From Planctomycetota bacterium (lineage in GTDB: Bacteria; Planctomycetota; Phycisphaerae; Tepidisphaerales; Tepidisphaeraceae), in the NCBI GenBank assembly GCA_038746835.1, contig JBCDKH010000008.1:1-43188 (forward strand): 43,188 nt of DNA, given 5' to 3'. The first letter of the stretch is position 1, and each line of letters starts with the position of its first letter. The notes beneath the pieces were generated by a model that was given only the letters and a program-made list of their open reading frames with translations, had not been told where the DNA came from and ran no database searches. This document shows positions 34,505 through 43,117 of this stretch, piece by piece. A program made the translations under genes and the position numbers.

Positions 34505-34607
34505 CTCTTCGTCATCCCGAGCGAGCGAAGCGAATCGAGGGACCTCGCCTCGGCCTTGCACGCCTGACCGGGCGAGGTCCCTCGGCTTCGCTCGGGATGA
34601 CGAAGAG
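34505..34607. repeat. Dispersed inverted repeat ('cgtcatcccgagcg' family), copy 2
   Basis: The left arm begins CTCTTCGTCATCCCGAGCGA at 34505 and contains AATCGAGGGACCTCGCC; the right arm (34571-34607) reads GGCGAGGTCCCTCGG then CTCGGGATGACGAAGAG. The arms pair over most of their length around a short centre. It fills the gap between the converging rsmA and the gene ending at 34614, so it could act as a bidirectional terminator. It shares its core with copy 1 at 31887-31977. Confidence 0.88.
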
Positions 34608-34613
34608 AGTCGC

Positions 34614-35552
34614 TCAGCCTGCGTAGGCCCGTTCGCCCGGCTCGGGGTAGACCATCGCCAGCTCGGCGTTGCCGATGTCGAACTGCGGCTTGGTGTCATC
34701 GATCGACTGCTCCCCCCGCCACAGCTTGCCCGCAGACCGGACGTAGCCGACGGCGTGGGCGAGCGTTCGCGCGTAGCGGCCGTGCTTCGTCTCGGTCGTC
34801 GCGACCGCCTGATCGACCTCCGCCGGCTCGACGGACTCGCCGTTCGCCAATCGCTGGGTGATCTGAATGAGCGGCGATGTCTCGTCGTAGAAGTTTGTCT
34901 CGTCGAGGTACTGCCGAACGCGGTCGGGGTCGGGGTTCGTGAAGATCCGGTCGTACTCCGCCAGCCGCAGGTTGAACTGCTGGGCCCGGCCGATCATCTC
35001 GTCGAGCCACGTGTGGATGTGGTCGTCGTCCGGGTTGAACGTGTGCATGCGGATCAGCTCCCGGCGGATCGTTTCGCGGGCGAGCGACGCCAGGTCGTCG
35101 CTGGCGGTCTGCTTCGCCGGGTCGAGCATGTCACCGTCCATGATCGTGCCGCGGCCGAAGCGTTTGCGCAGCATCATCACGTCGCAGTACATCGTGCACT
35201 CGTTGAAGCCCTTGGCGGCATCGGTCGCCTGCTTGAAGTGCATGAAGACCGGCTTCATGTGCCGGTCGATCGAGCGGTGTGACAGGGCGGAGAGGGTGAA
35301 CGTGAGCTTTTTCCGCCAGTTCGGGTCGGCGTCGGGGCCGCCCTTGTTCGATTCCTGCCGGCAGTACGCGATCATCTCGGCCGAGAAGTTGTCCGCTCGC
35401 CTCGTCACGCCGCCGAACTGGGCGATCAGGTCGTTCGCCGGGTCGTTCCAGACCTCGTTGAACGCGGCCTCGATGCCGAAGTCCGGGCCCAGAGCTCGGC
35501 AAAGGTTGCGGGTGTCGAACGCGCAGGCGACGTGGCAGATGTGCTCGGACAT
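34614..35552 (-). CDS. Conserved hypothetical, possibly zinc-dependent phospholipase C-like
   Basis: A 312-residue protein without signal peptide. It starts MSEHICHVACAFDTRNLCRA and has FGIEAAFNEVWNDPANDL and a central TLSALSHRSIDRHMKPVFMHF followed by ECTMYCDVMML. The closely set His and Asp residues (HRSIDRH) recall the metal site of Zn-dependent phospholipase C/P1 nuclease-like proteins, but I cannot confirm it and a planctomycete-specific family is equally likely. It is divergent from the TPR gene at 35663, with a 110-base gap. Confidence 0.65.
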   Translation of the reverse strand: MSEHICHVACAFDTRNLCRALGPDFGIEAAFNEVWNDPANDLIAQFGGVTRRADNFSAEMIAYCRQESNKGGPDADPNWRKKLTFTLSALSHRSIDRHMKPVFMHFKQATDAAKGFNECTMYCDVMMLRKRFGRGTIMDGDMLDPAKQTASDDLASLARETIRRELIRMHTFNPDDDHIHTWLDEMIGRAQQFNLRLAEYDRIFTNPDPDRVRQYLDETNFYDETSPLIQITQRLANGESVEPAEVDQAVATTETKHGRYARTLAHAVGYVRSAGKLWRGEQSIDDTKPQFDIGNAELAMVYPEPGERAYAG

Positions 35553-35662
35553 GGCACGTCAGCCTATCGCCAGCACGTCCGTTCGCAGGAAGGGCGGTTT
35601 TGGGATAAGCTCTCGCAGGCTCCCGCCGGCGTTCCTGCCGGTCGTCGCGGGCCAAATGACCG

Positions 35663-36730
35663 ATGAGGAGCCCTTCGAAGCATTGTCGTTGGTGTGTGGC
35701 CGTCGCGGCCGGGACGTTGCTGATGGCATCGTCCGCGCTGGCCGACCGCATCTGGATCGGCCGACTTGCGGGGCAGGAGGTCGAGATCCGACAGCTCCGC
35801 GGCGACAGCCTGATCTACCTCGTCGGTAGCCGCGAACGCGAGACGCCTCTGGATGAGCTGTCCCGCATCGAGATCGACGGCGAGGATCGGTTCAACGCGG
35901 CCGAAGAGGCGTACCAGAGCGGCGACTGGGAACGGTCCGCCCGGCAGTACAGCGACTACCTGAGCCGACGCGGCGGCGACGAGTGGGTCCGACGACGTGC
36001 GACGTTCCGGCTGGTCGATGCCGCCGCCAGGGCGAACCTGTTCCGCGAGGCCGTCGACGGCTATGTCGCGCTGGTCGACCTCGACGCCGAAGCCGCCGCG
36101 ACGCGTCAGCCGTCGCCGGACCGAGCGGGCGTCACACCGAACCAGATCGGCGACGCCCGCGAGCGTGTTCGCACGGGTCTATCGGCCGTGTCGGGCGATG
36201 CGACCAAGCGGAAGATGCTCCTGTCGTTCCTGCTCCGACTCGACAACGCCGCCGGCGATGCCGATGCCGCGGCCAACACCGTGCCACAGCGGGGTCCGCT
36301 CGTCGGCGACACGGTGCCAGAGAACCGCCAGGACTGGCCGACGTTCGCACGCGTCACGCTCTCGCGAGCCGACCTGGCGCTTCGCGGCAACAACCCGGCC
36401 GAGGCGAGTCGGCTGATCGAGTCGTCAGGCAGCGTTTTCATCGAGCCCGAGCTCCTGGCCGAAGCCTTGTTCAAGCTCGCCCAGGCGTCCGAGGCCGAGG
36501 CGGGCGACGACGAGTCGAAGCTGCTCGACGCCGCCTTCGCGTACGTGCAGGTTCCCGCGCAGGCACCCGACGCGACGGCCATCGCGGCATCGGCACTCCT
36601 CGCCGCGGGCGACATCCACCGCAACCTCGGCCTCGACGAGGACGCGACCAAGCTCTACAGCCACGTCGCCACCACCTACGCCGAAACGCCCGCCGCCGCC
36701 GAAGCCAGCGAACGCCTCGCCGCCGAATGA
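35663..36730 (+). CDS. Secreted TPR-type protein, first gene of an ExbB/ExbD module
   Basis: A 355-residue protein with a signal peptide (MRSPSKHCRWCVAVAAGTLL, cut near ...SSALA at residue 27). A small beta-rich segment (residues 28-75: IWIGRLAGQEVEI, TPLDELSRIEIDG) resembles the N-terminal part of planctomycete 'TPR with SLA1-like' proteins. It is followed by helical repeats with TPR character (YQSGDWERSARQYSDYL, YSHVATTYAETPAAAEA). It probably acts in the periplasm as a scaffold. The vWA gene starts 22 bases after its stop. Confidence 0.75.
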   Translation: MRSPSKHCRWCVAVAAGTLLMASSALADRIWIGRLAGQEVEIRQLRGDSLIYLVGSRERETPLDELSRIEIDGEDRFNAAEEAYQSGDWERSARQYSDYLSRRGGDEWVRRRATFRLVDAAARANLFREAVDGYVALVDLDAEAAATRQPSPDRAGVTPNQIGDARERVRTGLSAVSGDATKRKMLLSFLLRLDNAAGDADAAANTVPQRGPLVGDTVPENRQDWPTFARVTLSRADLALRGNNPAEASRLIESSGSVFIEPELLAEALFKLAQASEAEAGDDESKLLDAAFAYVQVPAQAPDATAIAASALLAAGDIHRNLGLDEDATKLYSHVATTYAETPAAAEASERLAAE

Positions 36731-36752
36731 TCCACCTCCACGAGGCCGTGCC

Positions 36753-37835
36753 ATGACCGACGACCCGATGACGACCACCAGCCGGGCGATCCCGGAAGCC
36801 CCCGACGCCGAGGGGAACTACACCGGCAACTACCGGCGCAACGTCTGGCGTCGCTCATGGATGCAGACGCTGGTTCCGTGGATGACGAGCCTCGTCGTCC
36901 ATCTCGGCCTGGTCGGCGTGGCGCTGGCACTGCTCGTCACCGTTCGCGAAGTGCTCGACACCGGGCCGGTCCTCGAACAGGCGACCGTCGCCTCGACCAA
37001 GCTCGCCACCGAGAACGTCGGCGCGACGCCCAACGTCGGCAACACCGAAGACGTCACCCGGCAGAACGCCAGCCTCAACCCCGTCGAGCAGAGCCAAGAC
37101 TTCCGCAGCCGAGGCGAAGGTGATTCCGCCGCCGACATGCTCGCCGCAGCCGGTGGGGCGACGTCCAGCAGCATTACCGGCATCACCGGCATGGGCGAAG
37201 TCAGCGACTTCCTCGGCGGCGGTGGGGGCGACGGCTCGCCGCTCTTCGGCGACGCAGGCGGTAGCGGCGGGTTCATGGGCATGGACACCGGCACGCTCGG
37301 CGACGGCGGCGACGTCTTCCGCATCGCCTTCGTCTGCGACTCCTCCGGCTCCATGGCCGGCGAGCGACAGCTCCTCCTCTTCAACGAACTCCGCGCGGCG
37401 ATCGAATCGCTGGAGACACGGCAGTCGTTCAACGTCGTCTTCTTCAGCAACGACGACTACATCACCGCCTTCCCGGGCGAACTCAAGCCCGCGACCAGCC
37501 GCTTCAAGGAGCAGTCGGCCCAGTGGCTGCTCGATTCGGTCGAGATGTCGGGCGAGACCAACCCGATCCCGGCCATCCGCGCCGCGTTCGACTTTCGCCA
37601 GCAACCGCAACTGATCTTCTTCCTCACCGACGGCCGATTCGACGGCCTGGTCAGCTACGGCGACGTCGTCAGCACGATCCAGCGTCTGACCGACAGCTCG
37701 TCCGCTCCACCGATGATCAACACGATCCAGTTCATCAACCGCGACGAGCAGGCGGAAGAGGTGCTCAAGGAGATTGCCGCGATCACCGGCGGCGAGTACC
37801 GCTTCGTCGGCCGAGACTTCTTCGGAGGCCAGTGA
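36753..37835 (+). CDS. Membrane-anchored vWA-domain protein with TonB-like helix
   Basis: A 360-residue protein. A ~38-residue cytoplasmic start is followed by one membrane helix (residues ~42-66, MTSLVVHLGLVGVALALLV). Within it Ser46 and His50 are spaced as the essential Ser16 and His20 of TonB. The periplasmic linker is Gly/Ser/Asn-rich (about residues 70-190). A von Willebrand factor A domain follows, with the metal-ion site Asp196-x-Ser198-x-Ser200 (CDSSGSM) and FFLTDGRFDG near residue 290. The protein probably couples a motor to a ligand through the linker, but this is inference. It precedes the ExbB/ExbD genes on the same strand. Confidence 0.85.
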   Translation: MTDDPMTTTSRAIPEAPDAEGNYTGNYRRNVWRRSWMQTLVPWMTSLVVHLGLVGVALALLVTVREVLDTGPVLEQATVASTKLATENVGATPNVGNTEDVTRQNASLNPVEQSQDFRSRGEGDSAADMLAAAGGATSSSITGITGMGEVSDFLGGGGGDGSPLFGDAGGSGGFMGMDTGTLGDGGDVFRIAFVCDSSGSMAGERQLLLFNELRAAIESLETRQSFNVVFFSNDDYITAFPGELKPATSRFKEQSAQWLLDSVEMSGETNPIPAIRAAFDFRQQPQLIFFLTDGRFDGLVSYGDVVSTIQRLTDSSSAPPMINTIQFINRDEQAEEVLKEIAAITGGEYRFVGRDFFGGQ

Positions 37836-37979
37836 GCCGTCCGCGCCGCCCTTTGACCTGCAGACGCGACCGCGTCACAATCCACCGCCCACCCTCACCG
37901 GCAGCTCCACCCATCGCCGGAACCATCGCGATCGCCCGCCGAGTCGGCCCTGTCGCGAGCCCTTTCAAGAACGAAGCCG

Positions 37980-38900
37980 ATGCGTCCTTCCTCGACCGCG
38001 ATCCAGTCTGCCGCCTCCGTCGCCAAACCGCCCCATGGTCAGCCGCTGTGGCGTCAGCGAGCGTTGCTCCTGTCGGCCTTGCTCGTCAGCATCCTCGTCT
38101 TCGGCAGCCGGGTCATGGCTCAGGACGGTGATGGTGCGGCCGCGGGCGCCGAAGAGCCGAGCGTCGCCGCTTCGGCATGGTTGCTGCCGTTCGAGTCGCT
38201 GGCGTCGCTGGAGCCGGTGACGATCGTCATCCTGCTCTGCAGCGTCGTCGCCGTGACGCTCATCATCCAGGCCTCGCTTCGTGCACGTCGCTCGGTGCTG
38301 CTCCCTGACGAGAGCGACGCCCAGATTGAAGAGCTGATTCAGGGCCGAAACTTCCGCGAACTGATCGAGTTCACCGACGAGGACGACTCCTTCGTCAGCC
38401 GAAGCCTCAACCCGGCGCTCAAGCGGGCTCCGAGCTTCACCGAGATGCGCGAGAGCCTCGAAGCCGGCGTTGCCGATGAGACGGCAGAAGAGTTCCGCAA
38501 GCTCGAGTACATCAACATCCTCGCCAACGTGGGTCCGCTGCTCGGACTGCTCGGCACCGTCGTCGGCATCATGGACGCCTTCCTCGCGATGCAGAAGGCC
38601 GGCGGCTCGGCGGACGTCGGCGCTCTGGCCGGCGGTATCTCGACCGCGCTGGGCACGACGATGCTCGGCCTCGTGCTCGCCATTCCGTCGCTCGTCGCTT
38701 ACGGCGTTCTGCGGAACAAGGTCGATCGCCTCACCAGCGAAGGGGCACTCGCGGCAGAAGAGTTCCTCCTGATGATCCGCCCCGACAAGGACAAGGCCGG
38801 CGGCTCGTCGTCCAGCAGCAAGCCGCGCCCGCGTCCGACGCCCGCCAAGGCCCCGGCCCGGCAGTCCGCACCGGCTCCCGTGAACAACGCCGCCGAGTAA
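37980..38900 (+). CDS. MotA/TolQ/ExbB proton-channel family protein
   Basis: A 306-residue protein. It has an apparent signal-like hydrophobic start (residues ~28-47, LLLSALLVSILVFGSRVMAQ), a second helix at ~80-98 and the paired C-terminal helices of the ExbB fold, with ILANVGPLLGLLGTVVGIMDAF (about residues 180-202) and the conserved TALGTTMLGLVLAIPSL (about 222-240). The tail is Ser/Pro/Lys-rich. ExbB proteins form a pentamer that conducts protons with ExbD partners and powers envelope work. The two ExbD-like genes follow at 22 and 21 base spacings. A 144-base gap without a clear gene separates it from the vWA gene. Confidence 0.92.
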   Translation: MRPSSTAIQSAASVAKPPHGQPLWRQRALLLSALLVSILVFGSRVMAQDGDGAAAGAEEPSVAASAWLLPFESLASLEPVTIVILLCSVVAVTLIIQASLRARRSVLLPDESDAQIEELIQGRNFRELIEFTDEDDSFVSRSLNPALKRAPSFTEMRESLEAGVADETAEEFRKLEYINILANVGPLLGLLGTVVGIMDAFLAMQKAGGSADVGALAGGISTALGTTMLGLVLAIPSLVAYGVLRNKVDRLTSEGALAAEEFLLMIRPDKDKAGGSSSSSKPRPRPTPAKAPARQSAPAPVNNAAE

Positions 38901-38922
38901 GCCGACACGCTCCCTTCGCCTC

Positions 38923-39408
38923 ATGAAGCGTCGCCGACAACCTCCCCGCGGCCAGCCGGTCAACATCACGCCGCTCAGCGACATCATGCTGTCGCTGCTG
39001 ATCTTCTTCATGCTCGTCAGCAAGGCCGGCATCGATACCGGGGCGGACAACGAACTCCAGCTGCCCGTCGCCACGCTCGGCGTCACCGAAGACCAGTTCG
39101 AAGAAGAACGCGCCGCCAGCAGCTTCCTCGTCGTCAACGTCGAGTCGAGCCTCGTCGACGGCAACCCACGCGTCTACGGCAAATACCTCGTCAGCGGCGA
39201 GACGTGGTCGTTCAACGTCGACGACCTCAACACGCAGGCACCGACGCTGCAGCGGTTCATCGAAGACTTCAAGGACGGCCGAGACGACTTTGAGGTCTAC
39301 ATCCACGCAGGCCGGAACACGCCGTACTTCGACACGGAGTCGGTTTTGCGTGCCGTGAGTCGCGCGGGTGTGGCGGGCGTGCAGTACGCGTTTGCCCAAC
39401 CGAACTGA
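38923..39408 (+). CDS. ExbD/TolR family protein with intact proton-carrying Asp
   Basis: A 161-residue single-helix membrane protein with a basic start (MKRRRQPPRG) and the ExbD helix NITPLSDIMLSLLIFFMLVS, in which Asp20 is the residue that shuttles protons in ExbD (E. coli Asp25) and TolR. The periplasmic domain ends in ...VLRAVSRAGVAGVQYAFAQ, typical of the family. It would form the stator with the ExbB-like neighbour. Confidence 0.92.
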   Translation: MKRRRQPPRGQPVNITPLSDIMLSLLIFFMLVSKAGIDTGADNELQLPVATLGVTEDQFEEERAASSFLVVNVESSLVDGNPRVYGKYLVSGETWSFNVDDLNTQAPTLQRFIEDFKDGRDDFEVYIHAGRNTPYFDTESVLRAVSRAGVAGVQYAFAQPN

Positions 39409-39429
39409 GCATTTCACGAAGCCACCGTC

Positions 39430-39885
39430 ATGCCACGCACGCGGACCCAGCGAGCCAACCCCGAACCGCCGAATCTGACGCCCGTCGTCAACGTGGCGAT
39501 GGTGGTGCTGGTGGTCTTCATGCTGACGGCCAGCTTCATCGAGCCCCAGCCGTACATGCAGAGCAAGGTCGCGCTCCTCGAACAGGGCGGCCAGAGCGAG
39601 TACACCGCCGCCGACGAGCCGCTGCGCGTCCTCGTCGACGTCGCCCCCTCCTCGCCCAGCCAGTACCGCGCGACCATCGGCGGTGACACCGGCACCAACG
39701 GCGAAGAGCTGCTCACGATCTTCCAGCAGCGTGCCCAGGCGCTCGGCGGGACCGAAGAGGCGCTTGCTGAGACGCAGGTCGAGATCAGCCCGCAGTCGGC
39801 CGTCATCTGGCAGCACCTGATCACCGTTTACGAGGCGGCCCAGCGTGCCGGCTTCAGCAGCATCACCTTCACGCCCGGCCGGTAG
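39430..39885 (+). CDS. Second ExbD-like protein, critical Asp replaced by Asn
   Basis: A 151-residue paralogue with a basic N-terminus, helix NLTPVVNVAMVVLVVFMLTA and a periplasmic domain ending SSITFTPGR. At the position of ExbD Asp25 (Asp20 of the preceding protein) the codon is AAC, giving Asn21. The protein therefore should not carry protons by itself; it may pair with the first ExbD in a mixed dimer. Its spacing of 21 bases from the first exbD suggests co-transcription. The Asn was checked directly in the nucleotide sequence. Confidence 0.88.
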   Translation: MPRTRTQRANPEPPNLTPVVNVAMVVLVVFMLTASFIEPQPYMQSKVALLEQGGQSEYTAADEPLRVLVDVAPSSPSQYRATIGGDTGTNGEELLTIFQQRAQALGGTEEALAETQVEISPQSAVIWQHLITVYEAAQRAGFSSITFTPGR

Positions 39886-39914
39886 TCTCCGCGGCGTCTT
39901 CCATACGATTCACC

Positions 39915-42761
39915 ATGCCGCGACAGCTCCTGCCGTCGACACGACGTCTCCTCGCCTCAGCCGTCCTCGGACTGGCCGTTCTGCAGCCCGTCTCCGCGCA
40001 GGTGGAGCAGCCGGCCACCGGCCTCGATGCCCTCGACGACGCGGCCACGCTCGGCAAGATCACCGAACTCGGGCTCGAATCGCTTCTGCGCCACACGCTC
40101 GAACGGCAGGGCGTCCCCGAAGACCAGGCCGACCTTTATCTGGCGGACATCGCGCTCTCACGTCTGACAGGCGAGCGGATGATTCCCGCGGACGAGCGTC
40201 AGCCGCTGGTGCTCGACATCGTCGCGGGCGTCGACGAGCAGATCGCCGTCGAGCCGAGCGATCGCGAGCGGGCAGCAGTCGCGGGGCAGATGATCCGGCG
40301 AGCGTCCGTGCTCATCGACCGCGGCATCGGCGAAGAGGTTCGCCTGCTCGAGTACTTCGGCGACAACCCGGAACGCCGTCGCTACGTCGGCACCGTCGCC
40401 ACCGCCGTCGGCAAGCTGCTGGAGCGATCGGCCGAGCTGTACATCGCGGAGCAGCTGGCCCTGGAAGACAAGATCGTCTCTGCCGAGCAGCGTGAAGTAC
40501 AACTCGCAACGCAGGCCCAGCAGGCGGCGCGTCAGGCGCGGTCGCTGATTCCGTTCGCCGACTATTATCGCGTGCTCGGCACCGTGCCCGACACGCCGGA
40601 CCGCATCAACCTCGCCGAAGACGTCGCCGACCAGCTCAAGCCGCTCGACGTACCGCGGAATCCGAACCGGGCGTTCGTCGAGCTTATGCTCGGCAAGATC
40701 TACCTCGCCCGCGGCGGCAAGGAAGGCCGCGAGCAGGCACGCGACTATTACGACCGTGCCATCGCCGGCACGACCAGCCCAGTGCGCCTCTTCGACGCCT
40801 ACTTCGGACGGACCGTCGTTGAAGCGCTCGACGGCAACGCCGATGCCGCCCAGCAGCAGCTCAACGCGTTCAACTCCTGGTTCGACGCACAAAGCCCAGA
40901 GACGGTTCCCGGCCGACGGCCGCTGTTGCTCGTCGCCGGCTACCGCGTCGCCGAGGCCAACGCCGCCAATGCCACGTCGTCTGAAGCCCGCGAGGCCGCC
41001 AAGGCCGAATCGACGCGATTCCTGATGTCGCTCGTCGACCAATTCGAAGGATATCGGCCGGTTGTGACTGGACAGCTCCTGGCACGCATCGACGCCGACA
41101 CAGACCTGTCGGGTCTGTCGCCACTGCTGCTGGATGCGATTGTCGACCGAGGCCGACAGGAAGCCGCCAAGGCCGCCGCCGCAGCGACGTCGGGTGAGGT
41201 TGCCGACGTCGACGAGGACCGAATCCGCCGAGGCGTCGACGCAGCCGTCGAGCTGCAGGATCGCCTCACCTCCGGCGGAGACGTCGACGCACCCACGGCC
41301 GCTCGCGCGGTCTTCCTGGCAGCGCTCATGCAGCAGACGCTGGGCAACTCGATCGAGGCCGTCGACCTCTTCTTTGACTACGGCGAACTTCCCTCGGCCG
41401 ATCCGGACCAGCGGCGCAGCGCGTACCGCCGCGCTCTGGGCCTGATCGAACAGGTGAAGGCAGACGGCGACGAGGATGCGGTCGTCGCCGCCGACGAGCG
41501 GGAGGCAACACTGCTGCCGATCCTGATCGACGAGTTCGGCGACGTCGAGCGTGCGTTCGACCTCGCCGTCCGGCTGCAGCGGCAGGGCGACCTCGACGGG
41601 GCGATCGAGTACTACGGCAAGGTTCCCACAGACGACCCGCGTCTGCCCACGGCCCGGCAGAACCAGTTCCTCGCCGTCGCCGAGCAGGTCTCGCAAACCA
41701 GTGGCGACGACCCGCGTTACGGCGACCTAGTCGCCCGCGCGATCGACGAGGGCCAGCGTGCCCTGACGACGATGGAAGCCGCGGCCGAGTCGGCACCGTC
41801 GAACCTGGCCGAGATCTACCGCACCCGCGCTGCCGACACCCGCATTGCATTGGCCCGGCTGCGTCTGAACGAACGCAACAACGCCCAGGCCGCGATCGAG
41901 CTGCTGTCGGATCTGGAGCGTCGCGTCGAAGGCTTGCCGGAAGCTCAGGCGATCCTCGACGATGCCTTGCCGCTGCGGTTCCAGGCCCAGGCGGCCGCGG
42001 GCGACGTCGACGGCGCGACGGCCGACCTGCTTCGGCTGCTCGACGACTCCGAGCCGCTCCGCGGGTTCCAGTACATCGAGCAGTTCCGCCAGACCCTCGC
42101 CGACGCCTATGACCGGGCCGTCTCGCGCAGCGATGACGAGGCACGACGTCGCCTGACACTCACCCGTGCGGCCGTCACGCCCAGGCTCGTCGACTGGATC
42201 GAAGCGAGCGACGACCCAGAGTACCGCAAGTACGCCTACACGTTCCGCACGCTCGACGCCGAGACGCAGTTCCAGGCGGCGATGGAAGAATCCGACGCCG
42301 CCACCCGCGAGCGTCGCCTGCGAACGGCTCTGGAGCGGTACGAGCAACTCGGCGAGGCGGAGAACGTCAACCGCTTCCGACAACTCATCATCGGCCTGAC
42401 CGACGAACAGCGGCAGCAGGTCGCCTACGACCCGGAAGTCCTGCTGAACCAAGCCCGAATCCTCTTCCAACTCGGTGAATTCAGCGACGCCCGCCAGCGG
42501 CTGGGCCGACTGCTCAACGACCGCACGCTCGGCGAGCCGACGCAGACCGTCGAATCGAACGGCGTCACACGCATCGAGCCCAACGACCTCTACTGGGAAG
42601 CGCAGCTGCGGTACATCCAGACCGGCTTTGAAACCGGCAACGCCGACACGTCCGTCCAACTGCTACGCCGCCTCGTCGCCCTCAACGGTGACGCTGTGGG
42701 CGGAACGAGATGGAAAGACGACTTCGCCCAGCTCCGCACCGAGCACCTCGGCGGGCAGTGA
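39915..42761 (+). CDS. Large secreted TPR-repeat protein, last gene of the module
   Basis: A 948-residue protein with a signal peptide (MPRQLLPSTRRLLASAVLGL, cut near ...PVSAQ at residue 29). The rest is almost wholly alpha-helical with degenerate TPR repeats, e.g. AFVELMLGKIYLARGG, LQRQGDLDGAIEYYGKVP and NQARILFQLGEFSDARQRLG. Ala, Arg, Asp and Leu dominate. It resembles YbgF/BamD-like scaffolds in style but is much longer. It likely works in the periplasm with the ExbB/ExbD and vWA proteins; the link is from gene order. It starts 29 bases after the second exbD. Confidence 0.85.
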   Translation: MPRQLLPSTRRLLASAVLGLAVLQPVSAQVEQPATGLDALDDAATLGKITELGLESLLRHTLERQGVPEDQADLYLADIALSRLTGERMIPADERQPLVLDIVAGVDEQIAVEPSDRERAAVAGQMIRRASVLIDRGIGEEVRLLEYFGDNPERRRYVGTVATAVGKLLERSAELYIAEQLALEDKIVSAEQREVQLATQAQQAARQARSLIPFADYYRVLGTVPDTPDRINLAEDVADQLKPLDVPRNPNRAFVELMLGKIYLARGGKEGREQARDYYDRAIAGTTSPVRLFDAYFGRTVVEALDGNADAAQQQLNAFNSWFDAQSPETVPGRRPLLLVAGYRVAEANAANATSSEAREAAKAESTRFLMSLVDQFEGYRPVVTGQLLARIDADTDLSGLSPLLLDAIVDRGRQEAAKAAAAATSGEVADVDEDRIRRGVDAAVELQDRLTSGGDVDAPTAARAVFLAALMQQTLGNSIEAVDLFFDYGELPSADPDQRRSAYRRALGLIEQVKADGDEDAVVAADEREATLLPILIDEFGDVERAFDLAVRLQRQGDLDGAIEYYGKVPTDDPRLPTARQNQFLAVAEQVSQTSGDDPRYGDLVARAIDEGQRALTTMEAAAESAPSNLAEIYRTRAADTRIALARLRLNERNNAQAAIELLSDLERRVEGLPEAQAILDDALPLRFQAQAAAGDVDGATADLLRLLDDSEPLRGFQYIEQFRQTLADAYDRAVSRSDDEARRRLTLTRAAVTPRLVDWIEASDDPEYRKYAYTFRTLDAETQFQAAMEESDAATRERRLRTALERYEQLGEAENVNRFRQLIIGLTDEQRQQVAYDPEVLLNQARILFQLGEFSDARQRLGRLLNDRTLGEPTQTVESNGVTRIEPNDLYWEAQLRYIQTGFETGNADTSVQLLRRLVALNGDAVGGTRWKDDFAQLRTEHLGGQ

Positions 42762-42786
42762 AACGCTTACGGGTTTGCTTGAAAAC

Positions 42787-42999
42787 TCACGCCTCGACGG
42801 GCTCGCCGGCTTCGGCCTCGATCTTGTCTTGCAGGATCTCTTCGATGACGACTTCCATGTCGGTCATGCCGGGCGTGCGCTCGATGAGCGGGCGGGCGCC
42901 GCGCATCAGCTCGACGCGGCGCTTCTGAATGAGGGCGGTGAGGCGGAATCGGCCGCCGACCTTTTTGACGATCTCGTCACTCTTGAGGGCCTCGATCAT
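42787..42999 (-). CDS. rpoZ: RNA polymerase omega subunit
   Basis: A 70-residue protein: [20 protein letters not shown], then [18 protein letters not shown] and an acidic helical tail ([20 protein letters not shown]). The N-terminal phrase and length match the omega subunit, which helps assemble the polymerase. The ATG at 42999 was chosen; the frame runs further upstream into low-complexity sequence that is not protein-like. It converges with the TPR gene, with 25 bases between stops. No Shine-Dalgarno is visible upstream. Confidence 0.8.
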   Translation of the reverse strand: MIEALKSDEIVKKVGGRFRLTALIQKRRVELMRGARPLIERTPGMTDMEVVIEEILQDKIEAEAGEPVEA

Positions 43000-43103
43000 G
43001 GGGACGGGGAGGCTAGGAGCGGCAAACCGAGTTCTCCACTCATACGCATACGGATCCTGAGGTGAGTGTGCGCTTGCGTTGCGCGATGACGCCGAGGGGT
43101 TTT

Positions 43104-43117
43104 GGGGGGGGGGGGGG
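43104..43117. other. G14 homopolymer in a low-quality contig end
   Basis: Fourteen G in a row, followed by G/C-only sequence and other C/G runs to the window end (43104-43188). The sharp change in character from the coding sequence suggests sequencing or assembly noise near a contig end. No gene is seen from 43000 to 43188. Confidence 0.6.

Noticed and set aside
40158-41696. Minus-strand open frame of 512 codons inside the large TPR gene
   Set aside because: Shadow frame; the plus-strand gene has a signal peptide and helical repeats.
35663-42761. Zorya-like defence system because of motor-type membrane proteins
   Set aside because: No MotB-type peptidoglycan-binding domain, helicase or nuclease is present; the parts are ExbB/ExbD-like with TPR and vWA proteins.
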